From a bacterium (lineage in GTDB: Bacteria > Actinomycetota > Acidimicrobiia > Spongiisociales > UBA5794): 56,468 bases of DNA. Position numbers and translations under genes: made by a program. Positions 34,792 to 42,464 of this stretch are shown piece by piece. The stretch lies in NCBI GenBank assembly GCA_024228555.1, contig JAAETI010000574.1, positions 1 to 56,468 on the forward strand, read 5' to 3'. The notes below the pieces were generated by a model, which did not search any database, was not told the DNA's origin, and worked only from the letters and a program-made list of their open reading frames with translations. Position 1 is the first letter of the stretch. Each line of letters opens with the position of its first letter.

Positions 34792-36035
34792 CCAACGGGC
34801 AGAAACCACTCGTTCGGCCGACAAAGATCTACCTCCCCACCCCTGAGTTCGCCCCCAGGGTTGCCGTAGTGCCAAAGAAGTCGGTACCGAGCGGATATTG
34901 GGAGAACCTCGAAGCCACCAACCCGTACAGCTTCGAGTTGGTGATGCGAGACATCATTCCTTGCGAAGGCGATTGCACCGACCTGGCAACCCCGGTCGGT
35001 AGAGAGCGCCTCGACATCATGATCTCGCGCGGAATCTATGAGTATCACCGCGAGCCGGCGTACTACGTCTATCGGGTTGCGGACGGGCAACGCACCCAGA
35101 CCGGCATCGTTGCCGAGATCGATGCGTCTGCATATGACCGCGGTCTCCTCAAGCGTCACGAGCACACTCGACAGGACGCCGAGGACAAGCTCGTCGACGC
35201 ACTCAGGAACGTGCAGGCAAACTCATATCCGATGTGCATGACGTATCGCAGCGCAGGAATCAACGCACTCATCGACCGTCTCACCACAGAGGAGCCGTTG
35301 ATCGATTATCTCGGCGGTGACGGTGTTCGACAAAGCGTCTGGAAGATCGCAACCGGCGAAGCGGTAGCGGAACTCGAGGCATGTCTCGAGAGTATCGAGG
35401 CCCTCTACATCACCGACGGACATCACAGGGCCGCCGCGGGCGCCGCACTGGCAAGGGAAACGGCGGCCGCTCATCCCGAAGCGACCGGAAACGAGCCGTT
35501 CAACTATGTGATGGGGGTCATCTATCCGGCTCAGCAACTGAAGCTGGTCGAATACAACCGTCTCGTCGCTGACCTAGCCGGACTCACCGAAGTCGAGTTC
35601 GTGCAAAAGGTCAGCGAACGACTCGATGTAGAGAGGCTGCACACCGACAACCCCGAAGATGCCGAGCCAACGGAACCCGGCACATTCGGTATGCACGTCG
35701 GCAACAAGTGGTACCGCCTAACCGTCCCAGCCGAACTCGTCGACGCCGACGACCCGTACCGGAGCCTCGACGTGGTTCTCCTGAACAACCTGATTCTGGG
35801 ACCGATTCTCGGCATTAGTGATCCACGAACAAGCGAACGTCTCGACTACATCCCCGGAACGGTGCCGCTCGAGTACGTGGCGAGCCGGGAGAGCGAAGGT
35901 GCCTTCTTCGTTGTCTACCCGACCAGCATTGAACAGGTGGCTGCGGTCGCCGACCACGGATTGGTCATGCCACCCAAGTCGACATGGTTCCTACCCAAGA
36001 TCACCAGCGGCTTGTTTGTCCGGCTGCTCGACTGA
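34788..36035 (+). CDS. DUF1015 family protein, coupled to serA
   Basis: 415 aa. DUF1015 features: opening 'LVRPTKIYLPTPEFAPRVAV', 'ISRGIYEYHREPAYYVYRVA', 'GLLKRHEHTRQDAEDKLVDA', and the hallmark 'EALYITDGHHRAAAGAALAR'. The hallmark resembles the GHHR motif of ParB-like nucleotide-binding proteins, so an ATP-dependent role is possible; I infer this and have not shown it. Its ATG overlaps the serA stop (ATGA). The serA pairing suggests a function in serine or phosphoserine metabolism. Confidence 0.87.
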   Translation: MTNGQKPLVRPTKIYLPTPEFAPRVAVVPKKSVPSGYWENLEATNPYSFELVMRDIIPCEGDCTDLATPVGRERLDIMISRGIYEYHREPAYYVYRVADGQRTQTGIVAEIDASAYDRGLLKRHEHTRQDAEDKLVDALRNVQANSYPMCMTYRSAGINALIDRLTTEEPLIDYLGGDGVRQSVWKIATGEAVAELEACLESIEALYITDGHHRAAAGAALARETAAAHPEATGNEPFNYVMGVIYPAQQLKLVEYNRLVADLAGLTEVEFVQKVSERLDVERLHTDNPEDAEPTEPGTFGMHVGNKWYRLTVPAELVDADDPYRSLDVVLLNNLILGPILGISDPRTSERLDYIPGTVPLEYVASRESEGAFFVVYPTSIEQVAAVADHGLVMPPKSTWFLPKITSGLFVRLLD

Positions 36036-36037
36036 CA

Positions 36038-36868
36038 ATGCAAGCTCAGGTCTTGGGAGTTGCGCAGGACGGAGGGCACCCACAACCGGGGTGTCGCCAG
36101 AACTGCTGCACCGGGCCACGGGCCCGACCGCACTTGACAACATGCGTCGCAATCATCGACAACGGCCGCGCCTGGCTGCTCGACGCCGGGCCCGATTTCC
36201 CGAGACACCTTGCCGTGCTTGACGCTGCCGGTGTCGAGCTAGCCGGGGTTCTCCTGACCCATGGTCACATGGGTCACTACACAGGCTTGATGTTCCTTGG
36301 CCGCGAGGCGATGGACACCGTGGCAATCCCGGTATGGGCCGCCCCACGGCTCGCTGCCTTTCTTGCCGGCAATGGGCCATGGGAGCAGTTGGTCAACTCC
36401 GGAAATATCGATCTGTGCGTACTTGACCCGCAGGAGCAGATACCACTCGGCGAGCGGGGGTCTGCGATGGGGTTCCTAGTTCCGCATCGAGATGAGTACA
36501 GCGAGACCCTTGGGTTCGTCGTCACCGGGCCAACCGGAAGCCTCGTCTATGTACCCGACACGGATTCATGGGATGGTTGGGATCCCCCAGTTGAGGCGTA
36601 CGTGGCGCAAGCCGATATCGCTCTGCTCGACGCAACCTTCTTCGACCACACCGAACTACCGGGCAGAAACATCGCCGAAATCGCACACCCGCTTGTTGTC
36701 GACTCGATGGCTCGTTTCGCTCAGCTCAGCGATGAAGCCCGCAGCAAAATCCACTTCACCCACCTGAATCACAGCAATCCGTTGCTTGATACCGGAAGCG
36801 ACGAGTACATCCGAGTCGCCCGGTCCGGTATGCACGTGGCGAGCGAGGGCGACATCTTCGACCTGTAG
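36038..36868 (+). CDS. PqqB-like MBL-fold metallohydrolase
   Basis: 276 aa from ATG 36038, 2 nt after the DUF1015 stop. The start 'QAQVLGVAQDGGHPQPGC' with 'CCTGPRARPHLTTCVAII' is typical of PqqB-like proteins. The metal motif is 'VLLTHGHMGHYTGLMFLGRE' (HxHxGH), followed by 'TDSWDGWDPPVEAYVAQADI' and 'KIHFTHLNHSNPLLDTGS'. No other PQQ gene is in the window, so its role is probably not PQQ synthesis. The position suggests a third step in the serA-DUF1015 operon. Confidence 0.85.
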   Translation: MQAQVLGVAQDGGHPQPGCRQNCCTGPRARPHLTTCVAIIDNGRAWLLDAGPDFPRHLAVLDAAGVELAGVLLTHGHMGHYTGLMFLGREAMDTVAIPVWAAPRLAAFLAGNGPWEQLVNSGNIDLCVLDPQEQIPLGERGSAMGFLVPHRDEYSETLGFVVTGPTGSLVYVPDTDSWDGWDPPVEAYVAQADIALLDATFFDHTELPGRNIAEIAHPLVVDSMARFAQLSDEARSKIHFTHLNHSNPLLDTGSDEYIRVARSGMHVASEGDIFDL

Positions 36869-36881
36869 CCGGGGACCTTGG

Positions 36882-37613
36882 CTACGTGAGGTGGGCGCCA
36901 CCGTCGACCCTGATGATCTCACCGGTCACGAAATCATTGCGGATCAGGCCAAGTGCCGCCATGACAACAGGGTCGGTGCCACCCACCCGCTGCAGAGGAA
37001 GCTCGGCGGCAAGCGCCTCGACATAGGCAGCATCTTCGCCGGGCGGCGGGAGAATCACACCGAGAGCAACCGCGTTGACCCGAATGCGCGGAGCGAGACT
37101 CAACGCCGCAGTACGGGTAAAGGTGTCGATGCCCCCCTTGGCGATCACGTAGGAGAAGTGCTTGTGATACGGCGCCATCGTCCGAACGTCAGTGATGTTC
37201 ACAACGGCCCCGGTTGAACCGTCACCGATGAGCTCGGCAAAGCGCTTGGTGAGAAAGACTGGCGAGGCAAGAGTGAGATTGTGGCTGCGGAGCCACCCGT
37301 CGAGGGAGACATCTTCGATGGTGTCGGTGGCGAAGCCGGATGCCGAGTTCACAAGGATCGAAACCTCACCGAGCGCCTTGGTTGCCATATCGATCAAATC
37401 CGCCGCAAGCTCGGGCTGCGACAAGTCAACTGACCCGATCGCGGCCTTTCCGCCGCGACTCTCGATCTCAGCCAACAACTCCTCAGCGGGTTCTGCGGAC
37501 CGGTTGTAGTGGACAAAGACACGGGCCCCAGCATCGGCAAGGCCGAGCGCGATTGAGCGTCCAACACGGCGCGCTGCACCCGTGACTACTGCTGTCCTCC
37601 CGCCGATATCCAT
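36882..37613 (-). CDS. SDR family oxidoreductase, pteridine-reductase-like
   Basis: 243 aa. The cofactor loop reads 'AVVTGAARRVGRSIALGLAD'; the GAARRxG form is typical of NADPH-dependent pteridine and dihydrofolate reductases (PTR1/FolM-like). Other SDR motifs are 'VSILVNSAS', the catalytic YxxxK in 'HFSYVIAKGGIDTFTRTAAL', and 'VRVDGGAHLT' near the end. A folate role would fit with fhs nearby but is not proven. A TACCCT box 6 nt before the ATG suggests a leaderless mRNA. Confidence 0.8.
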   Translation of the reverse strand: MDIGGRTAVVTGAARRVGRSIALGLADAGARVFVHYNRSAEPAEELLAEIESRGGKAAIGSVDLSQPELAADLIDMATKALGEVSILVNSASGFATDTIEDVSLDGWLRSHNLTLASPVFLTKRFAELIGDGSTGAVVNITDVRTMAPYHKHFSYVIAKGGIDTFTRTAALSLAPRIRVNAVALGVILPPPGEDAAYVEALAAELPLQRVGGTDPVVMAALGLIRNDFVTGEIIRVDGGAHLT

Positions 37614-37619
37614 GCACGC

Positions 37620-37625
37620 AGGGTA
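37620..37625 (-). promoter_or_regulatory. Putative leaderless -10 box (TACCCT) of the SDR gene
   Basis: TACCCT on the minus strand lies 6 nt from the ATG at 37613. It forms a divergent pair with the box at 37668. Confidence 0.45.
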
Positions 37626-37667
37626 CCTGCCGGGTCAACAAGAAATGGCACATGCCCGAGGAGTGAC

Positions 37668-37673
37668 TATCTT
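37668..37673 (+). promoter_or_regulatory. Putative leaderless -10 box (TATCTT)
   Basis: TATCTT lies exactly 7 nt before the GTG at 37681 and favours that start over upstream in-frame ATGs at 37612 and 37645. Confidence 0.5.
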
Positions 37674-37680
37674 TGCGCCG

Positions 37681-38256
37681 GTGAGCAAGCAAGACCCCAA
37701 ACACGGCCGCTGGATTCTCCCACTGGTGGTTCTCGCACTAGTTGCGTTTACCTTCACCTTCGTGAATAGCCTCCCACCCGCAGAGGCGCCAACGACGACT
37801 GCGCCACAAGCTGGCGAGGGAACCACCACAACGGAACCTCCTGAGGAAACAACCACGACGACGCTGGCGCCGGGGATCGTTGAGTTCGTGGCGACCGCAG
37901 ATGCGCTGTCGGCCAGGGCCGACGAACTGAGCGATGAGGCCCAGATCATCAATGACGATTATGACGACGCTGGCTACGGGGCGACTCGCGATGCACTGAG
38001 CAACCTCAAGGCAGAGACTGCGGACTTCGTTGCAGAAGTCGAGGCCGTTGAAGAGCCGCCCGCCGCCGCCGATAGGTGGAGCGACGTGACCACCGCCGCC
38101 GTCGCAATGCAAGCCGGTGCAGACAAGATGCTGGACGGTCTTGTGAACACGTCAGGTTCCGAACGCCGTCTCGAGGGTCTTGAGGACTACAACATCGCAG
38201 CGGCAACTCTCACCCAGGCCATCGATGCCGCCAAGGATGCCGCTACCGGCTCATAA
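37681..38256 (+). CDS. Membrane-anchored protein with Thr-rich linker and helical domain
   Basis: 191 aa from GTG 37681. It has a short basic N-terminus (MSKQDPKHGRW), one membrane helix (ILPLVVLALVAFTFTFVNSL), a Thr/Pro/Glu-rich spacer (TTTAPQAGEGTTTTEPPEET), then about 120 residues of acidic helix ('ALSARADELSDEAQIINDDY', 'NLKAETADFVAEVEAVEEPP'). It is probably anchored in the membrane with the helical part outside. No family recognised. It ends 17 nt before a strong bidirectional terminator. Confidence 0.6.
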   Translation: MSKQDPKHGRWILPLVVLALVAFTFTFVNSLPPAEAPTTTAPQAGEGTTTTEPPEETTTTTLAPGIVEFVATADALSARADELSDEAQIINDDYDDAGYGATRDALSNLKAETADFVAEVEAVEEPPAAADRWSDVTTAAVAMQAGADKMLDGLVNTSGSERRLEGLEDYNIAAATLTQAIDAAKDAATGS

Positions 38257-38273
38257 CGTGATGCTTCTCAATC

Positions 38274-38307
38274 AGAAGAGAGGGACCCCTCGGGGTCCCT
38301 CTCTTCT
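38274..38307. terminator. Strong bidirectional terminator
   Basis: A 16-bp near-perfect palindrome, AGAAGAGAGGGACCCC and its complement, with a tiny loop. The ends give T-rich tracts on both strands (TTCTTTGT on plus, TTCTGATT on minus). It separates the convergent anchored-protein and glnII genes. Confidence 0.9.
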
Positions 38308-38325
38308 TTGTCAGTCGGTGTTCGG

Positions 38326-39333
38326 TTAGCGGGCGCTCTCGAAATCGGAGCACACGGTGTCTGTGATCAGGGCAGTCACGACATACGGATCCATGTTGGC
38401 ATTGGGGCGACGGTCCTCGATATAGCCCTTGCCATCACGAGCGACCTGCCATGGAATTCGAACCGAGGCCCCACGATCGGAGACGCCGTAGCTGTACTCG
38501 GTCCATGGTGCAGTCTCGTGAAGGCCAGTCAGGCGACTCTCGATGCCGGCGCCATACTCCTTGATGTGCACGTCGGCTTTCTTCCCAAGTGCTTCGCAGG
38601 CCGCCACGATCGGCTCGTAGCTCTCCCTCATCTCGTTGGTTGAGAAGTTGGTGTGGGCTCCGGCGCCATTCCAGTCGCCGGCCACCGGCTTGGGCATGAG
38701 GTGGGCGGAGATGTCGTAGTCCTCGGCAATGCGATACAGCAACCACCGAGCCAACCAGATTTCGTCGGAAACCTGGAGGGGATCGCCGGGACCAATCTGG
38801 AACTCCCACTGACCAATCATGACCTCAGCGTTTGTCCCTGAGATCTCGAGACCCGCCGTTATGCAGGCCTCGGTATGGTGCTCGACGACGTCGCGGCCCC
38901 AGATTTCGTCGGCGCCGACACCGCAGTAGTAGCCACCCTGAGGTGCGGGGAATCCACCGGCAGGCCAACCGTGGGGACGACCGTCCTTGAAGAAGGTGTA
39001 CTCCTGCTCGATGCCAAACCATGGTTCATGGGAGGCATACTTCTCGGCAACCTCAGCGCACTGGGCACGCTTGTTGGTCTCGTGCGGAGTCATGTCGGTG
39101 TTGAGCACATCGCACATCACCAGCTTGTCATCGCCGCCACGAATCGGGTCGGGCACGGTACGCACCGGACGCAGCACCCGGTCGGAGTCCTTGCCGACGG
39201 CCTGCTCCGTGCTCGATCCGTCAAAACCCCAGATCGGTGGGGCTTCCCCTTCGGCAATGATCTTGGTCTTGGACCGCAGCTTGCCGGTCGGCTTCTGCCC
39301 ATCGATCCAAATGTATTCGGCCCTGTAGACCAT
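38326..39333 (-). CDS. glnII: Glutamine synthetase type II (eukaryotic type)
   Basis: 335 aa from ATG 39333 behind AAGGAG. GSII pattern: 'RAEYIWIDGQKPTGKLRSKT', 'PPIWGFDGSSTEQAVGKDSD', 'WFGIEQEYTFFKDGRPHGWP', 'GDWNGAGAHTNFSTNEMRE', 'DRGASVRIPWQVARDGKGYI', 'EDRRPNANMDPYVVTALI'. It makes glutamine from glutamate, ammonia and ATP in the cytoplasm. GSII is not adenylylated, so control is expected at transcription; a GlnR-type site lies about 85 nt upstream. It diverges from a type I enzyme. Confidence 0.95.
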   Translation of the reverse strand: MVYRAEYIWIDGQKPTGKLRSKTKIIAEGEAPPIWGFDGSSTEQAVGKDSDRVLRPVRTVPDPIRGGDDKLVMCDVLNTDMTPHETNKRAQCAEVAEKYASHEPWFGIEQEYTFFKDGRPHGWPAGGFPAPQGGYYCGVGADEIWGRDVVEHHTEACITAGLEISGTNAEVMIGQWEFQIGPGDPLQVSDEIWLARWLLYRIAEDYDISAHLMPKPVAGDWNGAGAHTNFSTNEMRESYEPIVAACEALGKKADVHIKEYGAGIESRLTGLHETAPWTEYSYGVSDRGASVRIPWQVARDGKGYIEDRRPNANMDPYVVTALITDTVCSDFESAR

Positions 39334-39417
39334 GGTTAGCTCCTTGAAGGTTGGCAACGTTGCCCGTTGTCGCGCACAGCTATTGCGAGTTGCTGCTGAG
39401 CAGTATGTCAATCCGTG

Positions 39418-39433
39418 GTTTCGTTCAAGTAAC
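39418..39433 (-). promoter_or_regulatory. GlnR-type operator
   Basis: On the minus strand the sequence is GTTAC-TTGAAC-GAAAC, a perfect match to the actinobacterial GlnR consensus gTnAC-n6-GaAAC. It lies in the 184-nt spacer between glnII and the type I glutamine synthetase, oriented towards glnII. A second, degenerate GTTTC half-site is at 39451. Confidence 0.6.
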
Positions 39434-39517
39434 GGGAATGTGAACGCTGTGTTTCGTGGCAGATTCGGGCTGTCCTCTGTCGCAGTTGTGGCTTACCATC
39501 TGTCACCGGAGGTTTCG

Positions 39518-40804
39518 ATGCAACGGCAAGAGGAATACGTACTCAAGACGGTTGAGGAGCGCGGTGTGCGCTTCATCCGACTGTGGTTCACCGACATCCT
39601 GGGCTTTCTCAAGTCCTTTGCAATCACTCCGGCCGAGCTGGAGTCGGCCTTCGCCCACGGAATGAGATTCGACGGTTCGGCGATCGACGGGTTCTCCCGT
39701 GATCAGGAATCGGACATGCTCGCCCAGCCGGATCCGACCACGTTTCAGATTCTTCCGTGGCGATCGGACGATGCGGGAGTGGCTCGCATGTTCTGCGACA
39801 TCGTCAGTCCAAACGGTGAGTCCTTCACCGGCGATCCCCGATGGGTTCTGCGCCGCAACCTCGACCGGGCTCGCCACCTCGGCTACACGTTCTACGTCGG
39901 GCCTGAGGTCGAGTACTTCTACTTCGCCGACAGCACACCCGAGCCACAGATCCTGGATCGTGGCGGCTACTTCGACCTCACTCCACTCGACGTCGCTCAG
40001 GAGTACCGCCGAAACACCATCGTTGCGCTCGAGCGACTCGGTATCCCCGTTGAGTCGTCACATCACGAGGTCTCGCCTAGCCAGCACGAAATCGATCTCC
40101 GCCACACCGATGCGTTAACCATGTCGGACAATCTCGTCACAACCCGTCTTGCCGTCAAGGAAGTAGCGATGGAGCACGGCATCTATGCAACGTTCATGCC
40201 GAAACCGCTCGAAGGCCACGACGGTTCTGGGCTTCATCTGCACATCTCCTTGTTCGAGGGCGATGACAATGCATTCCATGACTCGGATGAGTCGGACAAT
40301 CTATCCGCAGTCGCCAGGCAGTTCATGGCGGGCCTGATCCGACACGGCAGGGAGATCACGGCCGTCACCAATCAGTGGGTCAACTCCTACAAACGGCTCG
40401 TGACCGGTTTCGATGCGCCGGTGTTGTCGACTTGGGATCGCACCAATCAGGCGGCTGTTGTTCGCGTGCCCAGCGTCGGCGTAGATCGACCCGGCTCGAC
40501 CCGCATCGAATACCGTGCTCCCGACCCAGCGTGCAACCCTTACCTCGCTCTCTCGGTAATCCTTGCGGCTGGCCTCACCGGAATCGAGAACGGCTACGAG
40601 TTGAGCGATGCCGATACCGCCGCGGAACGGATGCCAACAACACTGGCAGAAGCGCTGGACGCAATGGAGTCGTCCGCTCTCGTCAAGGACACGCTCGGCG
40701 AGCACGTCTTCGAATGGTTCCTTCGCAACAAACGTCAAGAGTGGCAGCGGTACGAGCACCACGTCTCTCGCTTCGAGCTGGAACAGTATCTGCCGGTGTT
40801 GTGA
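39518..40804 (+). CDS. Type I glutamine synthetase
   Basis: 428 aa from ATG 39518, 6 nt after GGAGG. Motifs: 'VRFIRLWFTDILGFLKSFAI', 'GMRFDGSAIDGFSRDQESDM', 'FYVGPEVEYFYFADSTPEPQ', 'LVTTRLAVKEVAMEHGIYAT', 'GSGLHLHISLFEGDDNAF', 'NQWVNSYKRLVTGFDAP', and the C-terminal 'EWQRYEHHVSRFELEQYLPV'. The length and the absence of the NLYDLPPEE adenylylation segment point to the GSI-alpha group. It is probably a true glutamine synthetase, though gamma-glutamyl-amine ligases share this fold. It overlaps the GlnR-like gene by 1 nt. Confidence 0.85.
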   Translation: MQRQEEYVLKTVEERGVRFIRLWFTDILGFLKSFAITPAELESAFAHGMRFDGSAIDGFSRDQESDMLAQPDPTTFQILPWRSDDAGVARMFCDIVSPNGESFTGDPRWVLRRNLDRARHLGYTFYVGPEVEYFYFADSTPEPQILDRGGYFDLTPLDVAQEYRRNTIVALERLGIPVESSHHEVSPSQHEIDLRHTDALTMSDNLVTTRLAVKEVAMEHGIYATFMPKPLEGHDGSGLHLHISLFEGDDNAFHDSDESDNLSAVARQFMAGLIRHGREITAVTNQWVNSYKRLVTGFDAPVLSTWDRTNQAAVVRVPSVGVDRPGSTRIEYRAPDPACNPYLALSVILAAGLTGIENGYELSDADTAAERMPTTLAEALDAMESSALVKDTLGEHVFEWFLRNKRQEWQRYEHHVSRFELEQYLPVL

Positions 40805-41454
40805 TGTTTGTTGCCGTCTACCCCGCTGCGCCAACTCAGCCGCTCATCGCGGCTCTGGTTGCCGCCGGCTACCAGCCGGTGCCAATCGACGAGTTGAGCG
40901 ACCTCGACGAGCGGACCCCTGACGGTGGATGGACAGCGACGGTGGTCGAAGTCACGTCCGATCTAGGCCGGGCGCTGTCGTTATCCGACAAGATCACCGA
41001 TGAGTTCGCCCTACCGGTGCTGCTCGTCATCGACAGAACGATGACCACCGATATCGCAGATGAATCAGGGTTTGTGGACTTCGTCCTCTCCCCGGTCGAC
41101 CGCACCGAGCTCCGGGTTCGTCTGAGCCGCCTCCACTCCGACTCCCCGACCTTGGCCGATGATGACATCGTTCGTTTCCGCGACCTCGAATTGAACACCG
41201 CGACCTACCAAGCAACAGTCGCAGGCGACCCACGTGACCTGACCTTCATGGAATACGAGTTGCTGCGCTTCCTGGTGGAGAACCCGGGAAGGGTGTGGAG
41301 CCGGGACCAGATCCTCTCCAGAGTGTGGGGCTACGACTACTTCGGCGGGTCCCGCACCGTCGATGTCCACGTCCGCAGACTCCGCGCCAAGCTCGGCGAG
41401 GAACGCTCGTCGTGGATCACGACGGTACGCAGCGTCGGCTATCGCTTCGGCTAA
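40804..41454 (+). CDS. GlnR-like orphan response regulator (OmpR family)
   Basis: 216 aa. The C-terminal winged helix is clear: 'DLTFMEYELLRFLVENPGRV', 'SRDQILSRVWGYDYFGGSRT', 'DVHVRRLRAKLGEE', 'ITTVRSVGYRFG'. The N-terminal receiver is degenerate: no acidic pair after the first strand (MFVAVYP), no phosphorylatable Asp at the end of strand 3 (WTATVVEVTSD), and Ser for Lys in 'DFVLSPVDRTEL'. GlnR of streptomycetes and mycobacteria has the same unphosphorylated design. The gene starts 1 nt inside the stop of the glutamine synthetase gene and no histidine kinase follows. I infer a nitrogen regulator binding the nearby GlnR box. Confidence 0.78.
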   Translation: MFVAVYPAAPTQPLIAALVAAGYQPVPIDELSDLDERTPDGGWTATVVEVTSDLGRALSLSDKITDEFALPVLLVIDRTMTTDIADESGFVDFVLSPVDRTELRVRLSRLHSDSPTLADDDIVRFRDLELNTATYQATVAGDPRDLTFMEYELLRFLVENPGRVWSRDQILSRVWGYDYFGGSRTVDVHVRRLRAKLGEERSSWITTVRSVGYRFG

Positions 41455-41546
41455 CGATCGGGGCTAGCCGCTGTAGCGCCTTGGCGACCATCCCAACCAT
41501 CGGGCATTGGTCCTGTAATGTCCAGACTTCGCAAATGGGAGATCTA

Positions 41547-42155
41547 ATGGCATATCCGGTTGACATTGCAGTGGAGTACGGAGACGGCAGACGCAGCCGG
41601 GGCCTGGCAGTCCTCGGCATCTTCTTTCCCTTGAAGGCAGTGGCGGCAATCCCGCACTTCTTCCTGTTGTACTTCGTCGGGATTGCGGCCATGTTTGCAG
41701 CATGGTTCGGCTACTGGGGCATCGCCCTAGGTGGCAGCCTTTCTCCGGGAATTGCACGCTTCTTGCATAACTATCTTGGCTGGACGTTGCGCATCTCGGC
41801 TTGGATCGCAGGCTGGCGAGACGAGTATCCGGGTTTCGCCATGGAACAGCCCGACTACGCCGCCCGTGTCGTCATCACCGAACCGTCCTTGGAGCGAAGC
41901 CGTGGGCTCGCCGTATCCGGCATCGTGTTCTTCTTCAAGGCCATCCTGTTGCTGCCCCACATGATCGTCCTCTACTTCGTAGGGATTGCCGCCGGGATCG
42001 CCGGCTGGGTGGCGTACTGGATCGTCGCGTTCACTGGGGTCTACCCCGACAGCATCTTCAACTTCACCGTCGGGATGATGCGCTGGTCAACCCGCACCAA
42101 CGCATGGATGTTCAGCCTCACCGACGAGTACCCACCATTCCAGTTGGGCTCCTAA
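41547..42155 (+). CDS. DUF4389 membrane protein, internal tandem duplication
   Basis: 202 aa from ATG 41547, behind GGGAG. It is built from two similar ~85-residue halves. Each starts with RSRGLAV, has a membrane hairpin ending in 'LLYFVGIAAMFAAWFGYW' or 'VLYFVGIAAGIAGWVAYW', and ends with DEYPGF or DEYPPF. DUF4389 proteins are widespread in actinobacteria and their function is unknown. A TAATGT box at 41516 could serve as its -10. Confidence 0.82.
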   Translation: MAYPVDIAVEYGDGRRSRGLAVLGIFFPLKAVAAIPHFFLLYFVGIAAMFAAWFGYWGIALGGSLSPGIARFLHNYLGWTLRISAWIAGWRDEYPGFAMEQPDYAARVVITEPSLERSRGLAVSGIVFFFKAILLLPHMIVLYFVGIAAGIAGWVAYWIVAFTGVYPDSIFNFTVGMMRWSTRTNAWMFSLTDEYPPFQLGS

Positions 42156-42233
42156 TCAGTCGCTGATTCGAGGTCGGGCGGAATCGCTCCGCCCGGCTTC
42201 TCATCGTCTCTAGTCGGTGGTGCCCATTTCCGA

Positions 42234-42239
42234 TAGAGT
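42234..42239 (+). promoter_or_regulatory. Leaderless -10 box (TAGAGT) of the leuS leader
   Basis: TAGAGT is exactly 7 nt before the ATG of the leader peptide at 42247. Transcription is therefore expected to start at or next to that ATG. Confidence 0.5.
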
Positions 42240-42246
42240 TATCCAA

Positions 42247-42279
42247 ATGAAGACGAACACTCGACTTCAGCTCATGTGA
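42247..42279 (+). CDS. Leader peptide of the LeuRS-like gene, 10 aa
   Basis: The frame MKTNTRLQLM opens at a leaderless-type start and closes with TGA at 42277-42279. Two leucine codons (CTT, CTC) lie near its end. A terminator follows 26 nt later, then the synthetase gene. Small peptides with codons for the synthetase's own amino acid, placed before a terminator, are the classical attenuation layout. Only two leucines are present, so leucine sensing is suggested but not proven. Confidence 0.45.
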   Translation: MKTNTRLQLM

Positions 42280-42305
42280 GCGCAGCCCTCATACCGGTCT
42301 GTGCC

Positions 42306-42337
42306 AACCTCCTATGCCCCCGGCTAGGAGGTTTTTC
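42306..42337 (+). terminator. Terminator/attenuator upstream of the LeuRS-like gene
   Basis: AACCTCCTA pairs with TAGGAGGTT; inside, GCC pairs with GGC around a CCC loop with one bulged T. A T-run completes it (GGTTTTTC). It is 58 nt upstream of the LeuRS start and on the same strand, so it must be bypassed for expression. Confidence 0.8.
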
Positions 42338-42353
42338 TATACCCGAAAGGAGA

Positions 42354-42464
42354 ATGCTCATGACAAAGCAATCACGAAGGGAGGGTCCGCTCTCATGGCA
42401 ATGCCCTATCCCGTTCACGTTATCGAGGAACGATGGCGAGCCAGGTGGAACGCTGAAGCGATAG
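42354..42464 (+). CDS. Possible upstream ORF overlapping the LeuRS start, 36 aa
   Basis: An ATG at 42354 (or 42360) follows AAAGGAG, a better ribosome binding site than that of the LeuRS gene. It is read in another frame past the LeuRS ATG to TAG at 42462-42464. Its first residues are MLMTKQSRREGPLSWQ. Translation of it would interfere with, or couple to, LeuRS initiation. It may also be non-functional. Confidence 0.25.
   Translation: MLMTKQSRREGPLSWQCPIPFTLSRNDGEPGGTLKR

Noticed and set aside
42370-42400. A T-box riboswitch before the LeuRS-like gene
   Set aside because: AGGGAGGGTCCGCT only loosely resembles the T-box core, lies after the terminator, and there is no stem I specifier loop or AG-bulge.
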